Assembly (NCBI RefSeq): GCF_037949795.1
Contig: NZ_CP149932.1
Location: forward strand, 1 to 64,000
Direction: 5' to 3'
DNA length: 64,000 nt
DNA from: Thioclava sp. GXIMD2076
Lineage (GTDB): Bacteria; Pseudomonadota; Alphaproteobacteria; Rhodobacterales; Rhodobacteraceae
The notes below the pieces were generated by a model. It saw only the letters and a program-made list of their open reading frames with translations. It ran no database searches and was not told the DNA's origin. Positions 36,305-45,719 of the stretch are shown here, one piece after another (the first letter of the stretch is position 1; every line of letters starts with the position of its first letter). Made by a program: the position numbers and the translations under genes.

Positions 36305-36616
36305 TCAGGCGCGCTGTTCTTCCCCATCCGGACCCGACGAAACATCCGTTCCATCCAGATCGCGGTAGAGCAGACGGGCTTCCGGCGCAGGGCCGCGGCG
36401 TTCGCCGCATTCGAGCACTTCGAGCACCCGCACCCCGCCCCCCAGTGACAGGGTCAGAATAGTGCCCGGGCCGATGGACCGCCCGGGCTTGGTGATTTTC
36501 TGACCGTTGATCCGCAGTTTCCCCCCCGACACCAGAGCGGCGGCCAGCGTGCGCGTCTTTACGAACCGCGCCTGCCAGAGCCATTTGTCGATGCGGATCT
36601 GCGGACCCTCGGACAT
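36305..36616 (-). CDS. S4-domain RNA-binding protein (Hsp15-like)
   Basis: A 103-residue protein with an S4 RNA-binding domain covering about residues 7-65 (IRIDKWLWQARFVKTRTLAAALVSGGKLRING) and a short charged tail. The closest known relatives are heat-shock protein Hsp15/HslR, which rescues stalled 50S subunits carrying peptidyl-tRNA. It begins five bases after the end of the upstream helicase gene on the same strand, so the two are likely co-transcribed; both act on RNA. Confidence 0.92.
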   Translation of the reverse strand: MSEGPQIRIDKWLWQARFVKTRTLAAALVSGGKLRINGQKITKPGRSIGPGTILTLSLGGGVRVLEVLECGERRGPAPEARLLYRDLDGTDVSSGPDGEEQRA

Positions 36617-36621
36617 CGGAC

Positions 36622-39390
36622 TTATTTCTTGTCCTTGAGGCTTGCGAGAATCGCGAAGGGGCTATCGGGATCCATCGGCTTTTCTTTCTTCGGCGGGCGT
36701 GCCTCGAATTTCTGGCCACCTTTGGGGGCACCTTTGCCCTTGTTACCCGGCTTGCCGCCACGGCGTTGCTCGCCATCGTTGCGACGATTGCCTTCGGAGC
36801 GGCGCTTGCCACCCTGATTGCCACGTCCCTCACCCTCACCGGCCTCGCGGCGCGGTGCACGGTTACGGGCCCGCGGCACCCATTTGAAGGTATAGAACAC
36901 CTCCATCTCGGGGCCTTCGGAGGCAGAGGCTTCGGTCTCTTCGGCGACAACACTCTGTTCTTCGGGGATCGGGTTGATGGCTTCGCCCTCGGGCTTGACC
37001 TGCGGCGCGGGTGCCGCCTTGGCTTTCTCGCGCTCGCCCTTCTCGGCCTCGTAGCCCAGACCCTGCATCAGGTCCGAGAACTGCTCGAGCGTCATGCCGG
37101 TGATCGACAGCATGTCGGGATTGGCCTCGAAACCGCCACGGCTATCCTGGCTGCGCAGAAGATCGGCCAGACGTTCCAGCATGTCGATACGGATCGCGCG
37201 TGCCCCTGCGGGGCGATAGCCCGCGCGGATATAGGCGGTGCGGTCGACCGTCTCCACATTGGGGATCGTCACCAGACCCGGGGGCGGGCTTTCGGGGAAA
37301 TCATCCAAACCGTCGAAGAGCGAGGCCAGAACCAGACGCAGACGGGTCGGCGCGGGCTTCAGGAGCTGGGTCTGGAAGATGGTGTATTGGCCGAAGCGCA
37401 CGCCATGTTTGCGCAGGAGGCCACGCGCCTCCTGATCCAGATCCTTGACCTCGTTGGCCACATCCTCGCGCGGGAGGATGCCCATGCCCTCGACCAGACG
37501 GAACGCGAAGCCACGGGCAAGACCGGTCACACCCTCATCGCGCGACATCGACAGCAGCGGCTCGAAGAGCGCTGCCACCTTGCGGTCGATGAAATGCTGC
37601 AGGCGGCGCGTGACCTTCTCGGCCACATCGGCACCGGCCTCGTCATCGACGAAGGCCTGCACGGAGGGCTTGAGGGGATCATCGCTTTTCACCAGCTTGC
37701 CGACCGCGGTCGTGCCCCACATCAGGCCACCCTGTTCGGTGAAATCCATTTCTGTGTCGGGGGCATTATAGAACCGGTCCGCCCGCAGGCTGAATTCCGG
37801 CTTGAGTGCCTCATAGGCCGCGCGGGCCAGCATTTTCGCCTCGTCGGGGCTGGACGTGCCGTCCTGCTGGAAGCGGAACCCATCCAGACGGCCGGCGAAT
37901 TCGCCTTCGACCGTCACTTCACCCTTGTCGTTCACCTCGGCCACGAGGGTCTCCTTCTGCTTGAGCCGCCGCAGCAACACACTGGTGCGCCGGTCCACAA
38001 ATCGTTGGGTCAGCGCGCTATGCAACGCATCTGACAATCGGTCTTCTACAGCGCGCGTCTCCTCGCGCCAATGCAATTCGTCTTCGACCCAGCCTTTTCG
38101 CTGCGCGACATAGGTCCATGTGCGGATAAACGCCAATCGGCGCGATATGGCATCGATATCGCCATGCACCCGATCGATCCTTTCGACCTGACGTGCCAGC
38201 CAGTCGCCGGGCACACCTTTTCCGGTCTGCAAGAACTCGAAAATCCGCGCCAGAAGCGTTGCATGTTCCATTTCGGAAATCGAGCGGAAATCCGGAATAC
38301 GGCAAACATCCCACAATAGCCGCACATCTTTTGGGCTGGTGACGCGGTCGATCACCTCGGGCATCGCGGTCAGCGTTTTGAGCGCGCGCAGGTCATCCGC
38401 CTCGCGGCCCCGTGTCAGGCGCTCGTGCTGGGGCTGCATCTCGAGCGAGGCGATCAGCCAGTCGGTCGTGCCGAATTCCAGCTTGGAATTGCGCCATTGC
38501 AGCCGGTCGAGCGGCGCGAAACGGTGGTTTTCCACCGCCTCGACCACGCCCTCCTCGAAAGGCCGCGCCTCACCGGTCACACCGAAAGTGCCATCGGTCT
38601 TGTAGCGCCCTGCCCTTCCTGCGATCTGGCCGATCTCGTAGGGAAAGAGCGAGCGCATCCGGCGGCCATCGAATTTCACCGTCGAGGAAAAGGCCACATG
38701 GTCGATATCGAGGTTCAGACCCATGCCGATCGCATCGGTCGCCACCAGATAATCGACATCGCCATTTTGATACATGGCAACCTGCGCGTTACGGGTGCGC
38801 GGGCTCAGCGCCCCCATCACCACCGCACAGCCGCCCTTCTGGCGACGCAGCAGTTCGGCGATGGCATAGACGTTATCTACCGAAAAACCCACGATCGCCG
38901 AGCGCGGCGGCATCCGCGAGGTCTTCTTGGAGCCCGAATAGGTCAGGTTCGAAAATCGCTCGCGGCGGGTGAACTGCACCCGGTCCACCAGCGCGGCAAT
39001 CGCGCCCTTCATGGTCTCCGAGCCCAGCAGAAGCGTCTCGTGCAGACCCCGCGCATTCAGCAGCCGGTCGGTAAAGACATGCCCCCGCTCCGGATCGCCA
39101 CAAAGCTGGATCTCGTCGAGCGCCAGAAAATCCACGCCCATATTGTCGGGCATGGCCTCAGTCGTGCAGACCCAATACTGGGTGCGCTCGGGCACGATGC
39201 GCTCCTCGCCTGTCACCAGCGCCACAACGGAGGGGCCGCGCATGGCCACGATCCGGTCATAGACCTCGCGCGCCAGAAGGCGCAAAGGCAGACCTATCAT
39301 GCCGGTGCGGTGGCCCAGCATACGTTCGATGGCATAATGCGTTTTGCCGGTATTGGTCGGCCCAAGGACCGCGGTCACTCGCCCAGACAT
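36622..39390 (-). CDS. SUV3-like superfamily II RNA/DNA helicase
   Basis: A 922-residue helicase related to mitochondrial Suv3. Motif I is GPTNTGKTHYA (residues 11-21), motif II LALDEIQLCGDPERG, the Suv3-type VTGEERIVPE block follows motif Ia, and motif VI is IGQIAGRAGR after STVKFDGRRMRSLFP. A conserved C-terminal Suv3 region is followed by an acidic then very basic, glycine-rich tail of about 100 residues (RNRAPRREAGEGEGRG, NRRNDGEQRRGGKPG) likely to bind RNA. The start after GAAAGGAACT gives MSGRVTAVLGP; the longer upstream frame is not supported. It probably acts in RNA turnover. Confidence 0.92.
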   Translation of the reverse strand: MSGRVTAVLGPTNTGKTHYAIERMLGHRTGMIGLPLRLLAREVYDRIVAMRGPSVVALVTGEERIVPERTQYWVCTTEAMPDNMGVDFLALDEIQLCGDPERGHVFTDRLLNARGLHETLLLGSETMKGAIAALVDRVQFTRRERFSNLTYSGSKKTSRMPPRSAIVGFSVDNVYAIAELLRRQKGGCAVVMGALSPRTRNAQVAMYQNGDVDYLVATDAIGMGLNLDIDHVAFSSTVKFDGRRMRSLFPYEIGQIAGRAGRYKTDGTFGVTGEARPFEEGVVEAVENHRFAPLDRLQWRNSKLEFGTTDWLIASLEMQPQHERLTRGREADDLRALKTLTAMPEVIDRVTSPKDVRLLWDVCRIPDFRSISEMEHATLLARIFEFLQTGKGVPGDWLARQVERIDRVHGDIDAISRRLAFIRTWTYVAQRKGWVEDELHWREETRAVEDRLSDALHSALTQRFVDRRTSVLLRRLKQKETLVAEVNDKGEVTVEGEFAGRLDGFRFQQDGTSSPDEAKMLARAAYEALKPEFSLRADRFYNAPDTEMDFTEQGGLMWGTTAVGKLVKSDDPLKPSVQAFVDDEAGADVAEKVTRRLQHFIDRKVAALFEPLLSMSRDEGVTGLARGFAFRLVEGMGILPREDVANEVKDLDQEARGLLRKHGVRFGQYTIFQTQLLKPAPTRLRLVLASLFDGLDDFPESPPPGLVTIPNVETVDRTAYIRAGYRPAGARAIRIDMLERLADLLRSQDSRGGFEANPDMLSITGMTLEQFSDLMQGLGYEAEKGEREKAKAAPAPQVKPEGEAINPIPEEQSVVAEETEASASEGPEMEVFYTFKWVPRARNRAPRREAGEGEGRGNQGGKRRSEGNRRNDGEQRRGGKPGNKGKGAPKGGQKFEARPPKKEKPMDPDSPFAILASLKDKK

Positions 39391-39415
39391 AGTTCCTTTC
39401 GCGCAGGGGGCAGCT

Positions 39416-40024
39416 TCAAAGAGGCGTGCCACCCAGCATTTTTTCAAGCCGGTCGATTGCGTCTTTCACATCCTGCTGATGCGGATTCAAGCCGAAAGAG
39501 GCCTGATAGGCCTTCAGCGCACGCTTATTATCACCGGTTTCCTCGAGGATCATGCCAATTCCCGCCAAAGCGACCCATTGGCGCGGCTCGAGCCGCAATG
39601 TCTGCGCCAGATCGGAGATTGCCGGACCATAGAGCCCCGCCATGTAATATGCCTGCGCGCGCGTATTCCAGCCCTCGGCGAAATCGGGCGCATGGTCGGT
39701 CAGCGCGGTCAGATGTTCGATCGCGGCCTCGGTATCGCCCTGATCGAGCGCATCCTCGCCGCGCTTCAGCAGCAGATCCATCGCCGCCGATCCCGAACGC
39801 GACCAGGCCCGCTCTATATCGGATTGCGCACGCGCCCATGCGGCATTGTCAGGATCGGCCAGCTCGCTGAAAGCGCCATCCACCGACGAATCGGCATGCT
39901 GCTGGGCGGGTTGGCTGGCCGATTGCGCCCAGACACTCCCCGAAATCAGGCAAATAGCCGCCGCGCCGCCAAAAAGCCGCCGCAAAGAAACGAAAAATTT
40001 GTCTGTCCATTGGATCGTGCTCAT
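39416..40024 (-). CDS. Exported TPR-repeat protein
   Basis: A 202-residue protein with an N-terminal signal-type segment (LFGGAAAICLISGSVWAQ) and about three tetratricopeptide repeats from residue 80 on (DLLLKRGEDALDQGDTEAAIEHLT, AEGWNTRAQAYYMAGLYGPAI, WVALAGIGMILEETGDNKRAL). TPR proteins mediate protein-protein contacts; this one should act in the periplasm or at the membrane. No specific partner is evident. It is divergent from the SCP2 gene. Confidence 0.88.
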   Translation of the reverse strand: MSTIQWTDKFFVSLRRLFGGAAAICLISGSVWAQSASQPAQQHADSSVDGAFSELADPDNAAWARAQSDIERAWSRSGSAAMDLLLKRGEDALDQGDTEAAIEHLTALTDHAPDFAEGWNTRAQAYYMAGLYGPAISDLAQTLRLEPRQWVALAGIGMILEETGDNKRALKAYQASFGLNPHQQDVKDAIDRLEKMLGGTPL

Positions 40025-40088
40025 GGTGAAAGAGTACCTGAAACGCGTTCGAAATCGAGCCTGAAAATATCACAATTCGGAGCACCCT

Positions 40089-40385
40089 ATGAGCAAAGTC
40101 ATTGCCGCCGCCGTCGAAGCCCTTGAAAAGCGTCTTCCCGAAGGGTTTCCACAGGTCGCGAAATTCGTGATCCATGACGAAGGCGCGATCATTGTGGACC
40201 CGAATGGCGTGCGCGCAGGCGGGATCGACACGCCGTCCGAGGTGACGCTGAGCGCCACGCGTGACACGTTCGAAGGCCTGCTGGGCGGCACCGTGAACCC
40301 GATGAGCGCCTATATGACCGGCAAGCTGAAGCTCGACGGACCGATGGGGCTGGCGATGCAGCTGGGGCAGGCCTTAGCGAAATGA
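40089..40385 (+). CDS. SCP2 sterol-binding domain protein
   Basis: A 98-residue protein made of one SCP2 domain: an N-terminal helix (AAAVEALEKRLPEGFPQV), beta strands (FVIHDEGAIIVDPNGVRAG) and the typical C-terminal AYMTGKLKLDGPMGLAMQLGQAL. SCP2 domains bind lipids or acyl-CoA. Its stop overlaps the start of the next gene, an alpha/beta hydrolase, by ATGA, which suggests that the two act together on a lipid substrate. Confidence 0.92.
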   Translation: MSKVIAAAVEALEKRLPEGFPQVAKFVIHDEGAIIVDPNGVRAGGIDTPSEVTLSATRDTFEGLLGGTVNPMSAYMTGKLKLDGPMGLAMQLGQALAK

Positions 40386-41320
40386 TCCCCGCCCCCTTCC
40401 ATGCCGATCTGGCCCGCGGGCCCGAAGGCGGACAAGCCTTCTGGCTGGAGACGGCGGACGGAGTGCGCATCCGGCTCGGCCTGTGGCGCGGCCCGCAGCA
40501 TCCGCGCGGCACCGTTTTCCTGTTGCCCGGCCGGACCGAATATATCGAAAAATACGGACCTGCCGCAGGTGATTTCGAGGCGCGCGGCTTTGCCATGCTG
40601 ACCGTGGACTGGCGCGGACAGGGGCTGGCCGACCGCGCACTGGACAACCGGATGAAGGGCCATGTGACGCATTTCGACGCCTTCCAGACCGATCTCGACG
40701 AGGTTCTCGAGGCCGCGCATGCGCTGGACCTGCCGCGCCCCTGGTTCGTGGTCGGACATTCGATGGGCGGCACCATCGCGCTGCGCCGGTTGCTCGATGG
40801 CAGCCCCTTCGCGGCCTGCGCCTTCTCGGGGCCGATGTTCGGCATCAAACTCCCGCCACCCGTGGCGCTGATCCGCAAACCGCTCGCCAATCTGATCCGC
40901 CAGCTCAGGATCACCGGCCTATTCCCTCCCGGAATGGGACCTGCCTGCTATGTGCTGAACACGGAATTCGAGGATAACCTACTGACCAAGGACCGCGACA
41001 TGTGGGCGTTTTTGGTCGAGCATGCCGCCCGCGTGCCCGAACTGTCCCTGGGAGGACCGACCCTTGGCTGGGCGGCGGAAGGCGTGCTGGAATGCGACCG
41101 TCTGGCCCAACGCCCCTCGCCCGATCTGCATTGCTACTGTTCGGTCGGCACCGACGAGCGCGTCATCGATATCGCTGCGGTCGATCACCGCATGCGTGGC
41201 TGGCGCAAGGGCACGCTCGACTGGATCGACGGGGCCGAGCACGAGGTCATGATGGATACGCCCGAGCGGCGCAAGCGGTTCTTTGACGGCTGTGTCGGGG
41301 CGTTCGGGAAAGCCCTTTAG
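40382..41320 (+). CDS. Alpha/beta hydrolase (lysophospholipase-like)
   Basis: A 312-residue serine hydrolase of the monoacylglycerol lipase/lysophospholipase (PldB-like) group. The nucleophile elbow is VGHSMGG with Ser127, the oxyanion region VFLLPGRTEYIEKYG lies near residue 45, DWRGQGLAD near 76, and the catalytic histidine is likely the one in GAEHEVMMDTPERR near the C-terminus. It is translationally coupled to the SCP2 protein. Its stop overlaps by four bases with the stop of the convergent Anbu gene. Confidence 0.9.
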   Translation: MIPAPFHADLARGPEGGQAFWLETADGVRIRLGLWRGPQHPRGTVFLLPGRTEYIEKYGPAAGDFEARGFAMLTVDWRGQGLADRALDNRMKGHVTHFDAFQTDLDEVLEAAHALDLPRPWFVVGHSMGGTIALRRLLDGSPFAACAFSGPMFGIKLPPPVALIRKPLANLIRQLRITGLFPPGMGPACYVLNTEFEDNLLTKDRDMWAFLVEHAARVPELSLGGPTLGWAAEGVLECDRLAQRPSPDLHCYCSVGTDERVIDIAAVDHRMRGWRKGTLDWIDGAEHEVMMDTPERRKRFFDGCVGAFGKAL

Positions 41321-42042
41321 ATCTTGATCTCGGAAAATCCGTCACGCAGCACATCCGACCATGCCTGCGACATGGCCATGAACTGCGGGTCCTGTGCCTC
41401 GATACGGGTAGTCTCGCTCACCGCGAGATCGCCATCGCGGATAACGGCAAGATCAAGCGGCATCCCCACCGACAGATTCGAGCGCAGGGTCGAATCCATC
41501 GACAGCAGAACCGCCTTCTTGGCATCTTCCAGCGGTGTGGTTTTCTGCACCACACGGTCGAGGATCGGCTTGCCGTATTTATGCTCGCCGATCTGCAGGA
41601 ACGGCGTGTCCTCCGTCGCCTCGATAAAATTGCCCTCGGGATAGACGAGGAACATCCGCATCGCGCCGTTCTGACGCTGCCCTGCCACGATCATCGACGC
41701 CGAGGTCGACACCTGGCTCATTTCCATCTTGGCATTGATCGAGCTGCGCACCCGCGCCAGCGTCGCCCCGATGATCTCGGCAACTTTCAGCATGGTGGGC
41801 GCCAGCATGATCGAGGTCTCGGCGGTGGCCTCGGGGTCTTCGATCGCTTCGCGCAGCTGGGCGATCGTGGTCTGGGTGACCGACAGCGAGCCCGCCGTCA
41901 TGACCGTTATGACCCGTTCGCCCTTCGCCTCGAAGGTGAACATCTTCTTATAGGTCGAGATGTTATCCAATCCGGCATTGGTCCGCGTATCGGACAACAA
42001 TACCATTCCGGCATCCAGCAACAGTCCGACGCAATAGGTCAT
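41317..42042 (-). CDS. Proteasome-related peptidase Anbu
   Basis: A 241-residue Ntn-hydrolase of the Anbu (ancestral beta-subunit) family, sometimes called proteasome-type protease. Removal of Met1 would expose Thr2 (MTYCVG) as the N-terminal nucleophile; Asp18 (SDTRTNAG) and Lys32/Lys33 (STYKKMF) sit where proteasome beta subunits carry their catalytic Asp17 and Lys33. Anbu forms large rings or helices without known ATPase partners. It is the last gene of a four-gene leftward operon with a transglutaminase-like protease, an alpha-E protein and a circularly permuted ATP-grasp enzyme. Substrates are unknown to me. Confidence 0.95.
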   Translation of the reverse strand: MTYCVGLLLDAGMVLLSDTRTNAGLDNISTYKKMFTFEAKGERVITVMTAGSLSVTQTTIAQLREAIEDPEATAETSIMLAPTMLKVAEIIGATLARVRSSINAKMEMSQVSTSASMIVAGQRQNGAMRMFLVYPEGNFIEATEDTPFLQIGEHKYGKPILDRVVQKTTPLEDAKKAVLLSMDSTLRSNLSVGMPLDLAVIRDGDLAVSETTRIEAQDPQFMAMSQAWSDVLRDGFSEIKI

Positions 42043-42086
42043 TCTTATCCTCGGGCGATTCGTTGAGCACTCATTACATCGCCGAT

Positions 42087-42899
42087 TTATTGCTGGACGC
42101 TTTCCAGAGCAACGGAAACCTTCATGCGCTCCTCGCCCATACCCTGTGCAATCCCGCGGATCGGTGCCGCATCCTGCGCGTCAAGCCCCGAACCGATACG
42201 AATATAGCGCGCATCCGGACAGCAGCGATTGGCCGGATCGAACCCGACCCAGCCGTAATTCTCCACAAACAGCTCGGCCCATGCGTGGCTGGCCTCGTCG
42301 CGCTCGCCCTCACCCTCGCCAAAGAGATAGCCCGTCACATAGCGCGCGGGCACATCCAGCGCGCGCGCCATGGTGATCAGCACATGCGCCTGATCCTGAC
42401 ATACGCCCTTCTTGCGATACAGCGCCTCGGAGGCGGTGGTTCTGGCCTCGGTCTCGCCGGACTGGTATTCGACCTCGTCGGCCGTCAGACGGCATAGGCG
42501 GTGCGCCTGCTCCAGAGGCTCTTCCTTGCCCGTCACGCCCTTGGCGGCCAGCGCCGAGAGCGTGCCGTCGTCATGGGTCAGAGCGGTCTCGCGCAGATAG
42601 GCCAGAGGGTTGATCGTTTCGCGATGGCCGCGCAGCATGCCCGCCGTATCGGCCGTCTCGACACGGCCCCGCACGGTGATGCGCAGCTGCTCGAGAGGCC
42701 CGCGCACGGACCAGCCCTCGATCCTGTCACCCGCCCCGTCACGGAAGGCGCCGCCAAGGACGCCCCCCTGCACGGCCACATCCCAGTCGATGACCCGCTG
42801 CCCGTCATGGCGCGAGGCAAAGAGCCTGAGCGACTGAACGGAGCTGCGCATGGGCGCATCGTAATCGTAAATCGTTACATGGTTGACGGTCAGGATCAT
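42087..42899 (-). CDS. Transglutaminase-like cysteine protease (Anbu operon)
   Basis: A 270-residue protein with an N-terminal beta-rich domain (Bact_transglu_N, about residues 1-80) and a transglutaminase-like domain with an intact Cys-His-Asp triad: Cys167 (KKGVCQDQAH), His205 (EASHAWAEL) and Asp221 (WVGFDPANR). Such enzymes usually hydrolyse or transfer peptide bonds. It overlaps the alpha-E gene by four bases and is followed 44 bases later by Anbu. In the amidoligase literature this gene is thought to cleave or edit a peptide made by the ATP-grasp enzyme; that is inference here. Confidence 0.95.
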   Translation of the reverse strand: MILTVNHVTIYDYDAPMRSSVQSLRLFASRHDGQRVIDWDVAVQGGVLGGAFRDGAGDRIEGWSVRGPLEQLRITVRGRVETADTAGMLRGHRETINPLAYLRETALTHDDGTLSALAAKGVTGKEEPLEQAHRLCRLTADEVEYQSGETEARTTASEALYRKKGVCQDQAHVLITMARALDVPARYVTGYLFGEGEGERDEASHAWAELFVENYGWVGFDPANRCCPDARYIRIGSGLDAQDAAPIRGIAQGMGEERMKVSVALESVQQ

Positions 42900-43852
42900 C
42901 TTGCCTCACCCGATAGATAGGTCTCGAACACGGTCGAGGTCAGGCCGGAGACCTCGCCGATGAAGCGGGTCAGGAACTCGTGCAGCCCCTCGTCGAAAAT
43001 ATCCTCGACCTCGGCTTTCTGCAGCTCGCCCAGAAGCGCGCGGGCCCGCATCTGCGGCAGCCCCGATTTGCGGTAGTCGCGGGCAAGGCATTCCAGATGG
43101 TAGGTCACCTTCTCGGCGGCCGTGATCAGCGAGCGCGGGCTCTGCGGATTGAGGATCAGGAAATGCGCGATCTTGCGCGCCGTCAGCTCGCCGCCATAGG
43201 CGAAATGGAAGGCGCGATGCGCCTGCAGCGTGCGCAGCAGTGTGTGCCACTGATAACTATCGAGCTCAGATCCCACAAAATCGAGCGACGGCAGCAGAAC
43301 GTAATATTTCACATCCAGAAGCCGCGCGGTGTTATCGGCCCGCTCCAGCGCGAAACCGATATTGAGGAAATGGTAGCCGTCATTATGCAGAAGCGTCGAA
43401 TCGATGGCCCCACGCACCATGGTCGACTGGCGCGAGACCCATTCGGTCAGGTCGGTCAGTTCCAGCTCGGAGCGCGGTCGGCGTTCAAGCTGGCGCAACT
43501 CCTGAAAGGCCATGTTCAGCACGTCCCAGAGCTGGCCCGAGATCGCGGTGCGCACGATCCGCGCATTTTCGCGAGCCCGCTCGATACAGGAAATCACGGA
43601 AGACGGGTTGTCACGATCGAAGAACATATAGCTCTCGATATTGCGCTGCACCGGATCGCCATATTTATCGGCAAAGCCGTCAGCGGTGCCCGAGGCCTGT
43701 AAAAGGCTCTCCCACTCGCTGCGATAGCCATCGCCATTGGCCTGCGGGATCATGGTGATCCGCGCGCCCACTTCCAGAAGGCGGGCCATGGTCTCCGCCC
43801 GCTCGATATAGCGGGCAATCCAGAACAGGTTTTCGGCGGTCCGGCTCAGCAT
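42896..43852 (-). CDS. Alpha-E domain protein (Anbu operon)
   Basis: A 318-residue all-helical protein of the alpha-E family, recognised by MLSRTAENLFWIARYIERAE at the N-terminus, SVISCIERARENARIVRTAIS and the conserved NIGFALERADNTARLLDVKY and FLILNPQSPRSL blocks. The start is the ATG after GAGAGGAGAGG; a longer frame adds 18 residues upstream without support. Alpha-E proteins always occur beside ATP-grasp and transglutaminase genes, as here, and have no assigned activity. It lies 64 bases after the ATP-grasp gene and overlaps the transglutaminase gene. Confidence 0.95.
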   Translation of the reverse strand: MLSRTAENLFWIARYIERAETMARLLEVGARITMIPQANGDGYRSEWESLLQASGTADGFADKYGDPVQRNIESYMFFDRDNPSSVISCIERARENARIVRTAISGQLWDVLNMAFQELRQLERRPRSELELTDLTEWVSRQSTMVRGAIDSTLLHNDGYHFLNIGFALERADNTARLLDVKYYVLLPSLDFVGSELDSYQWHTLLRTLQAHRAFHFAYGGELTARKIAHFLILNPQSPRSLITAAEKVTYHLECLARDYRKSGLPQMRARALLGELQKAEVEDIFDEGLHEFLTRFIGEVSGLTSTVFETYLSGEAR

Positions 43853-43916
43853 GCCACCTCTCCTCTCGAAACGGGTGGCAATTCCGGCGTAATTGTCTCT
43901 CGGCATGGCTTCCCCC

Positions 43917-45329
<1,413 letters not shown>

Positions 45330-45719
45330 TGCGCCTCGACTCCTTCACCTCTTAAGGGAAGATTAGGCAACGCATTCACCAAGGGGAAGCGAACCAGTCC
45401 CTGCGGCCGTCTTTCTGCTTTGAAAAATGTCGTAAAATTAGACCTATGCTTATAATTTAAGCAATCCCTCCGGGTTCCCCCCGACGCCCATCGCCGAAGC
45501 AACATCGCACACTCCCCAGCGCAAAACTCGACATCTTGCACTTATTTTTTGATCGTTATGAATATAATAATTTGGGCATTTCCGCAGAATGGCAAGCGCG
45601 GCGCATAAAAAATTGTAGGAAGTATGACATTGTGGTCAATTCCCCGATGTCCCGCCGCTGCCCCTTCCCCTCGCTGCCCATGCAGCCTATCTCTTGGGAG
45701 ACACGGAAAAGAGGACATG
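45330..45719. promoter_or_regulatory. Divergent region between Anbu operon and pepF
   Basis: A 390-base gene-free stretch with two AT-rich islands. On the minus strand TTGCTT, 16 bases and TCTAAT form a plausible promoter for the ATP-grasp operon, overlapping the dyad GCTTA-TAATT-TAAGC (45448-45462). A second AT-rich patch at about 45536-45580 (TTATTTTTTGATCG, GAATATAATAATTTG) faces pepF. I see no ORF or RNA gene. Confidence 0.45.

Noticed and set aside
36305..36616. Toxin or mobile element reading of the small S4 gene
   Set aside because: The S4 domain is clear (IDKWLWQARFVKTRTLAA) and matches Hsp15-like proteins; context is a stable chromosomal gene pair.
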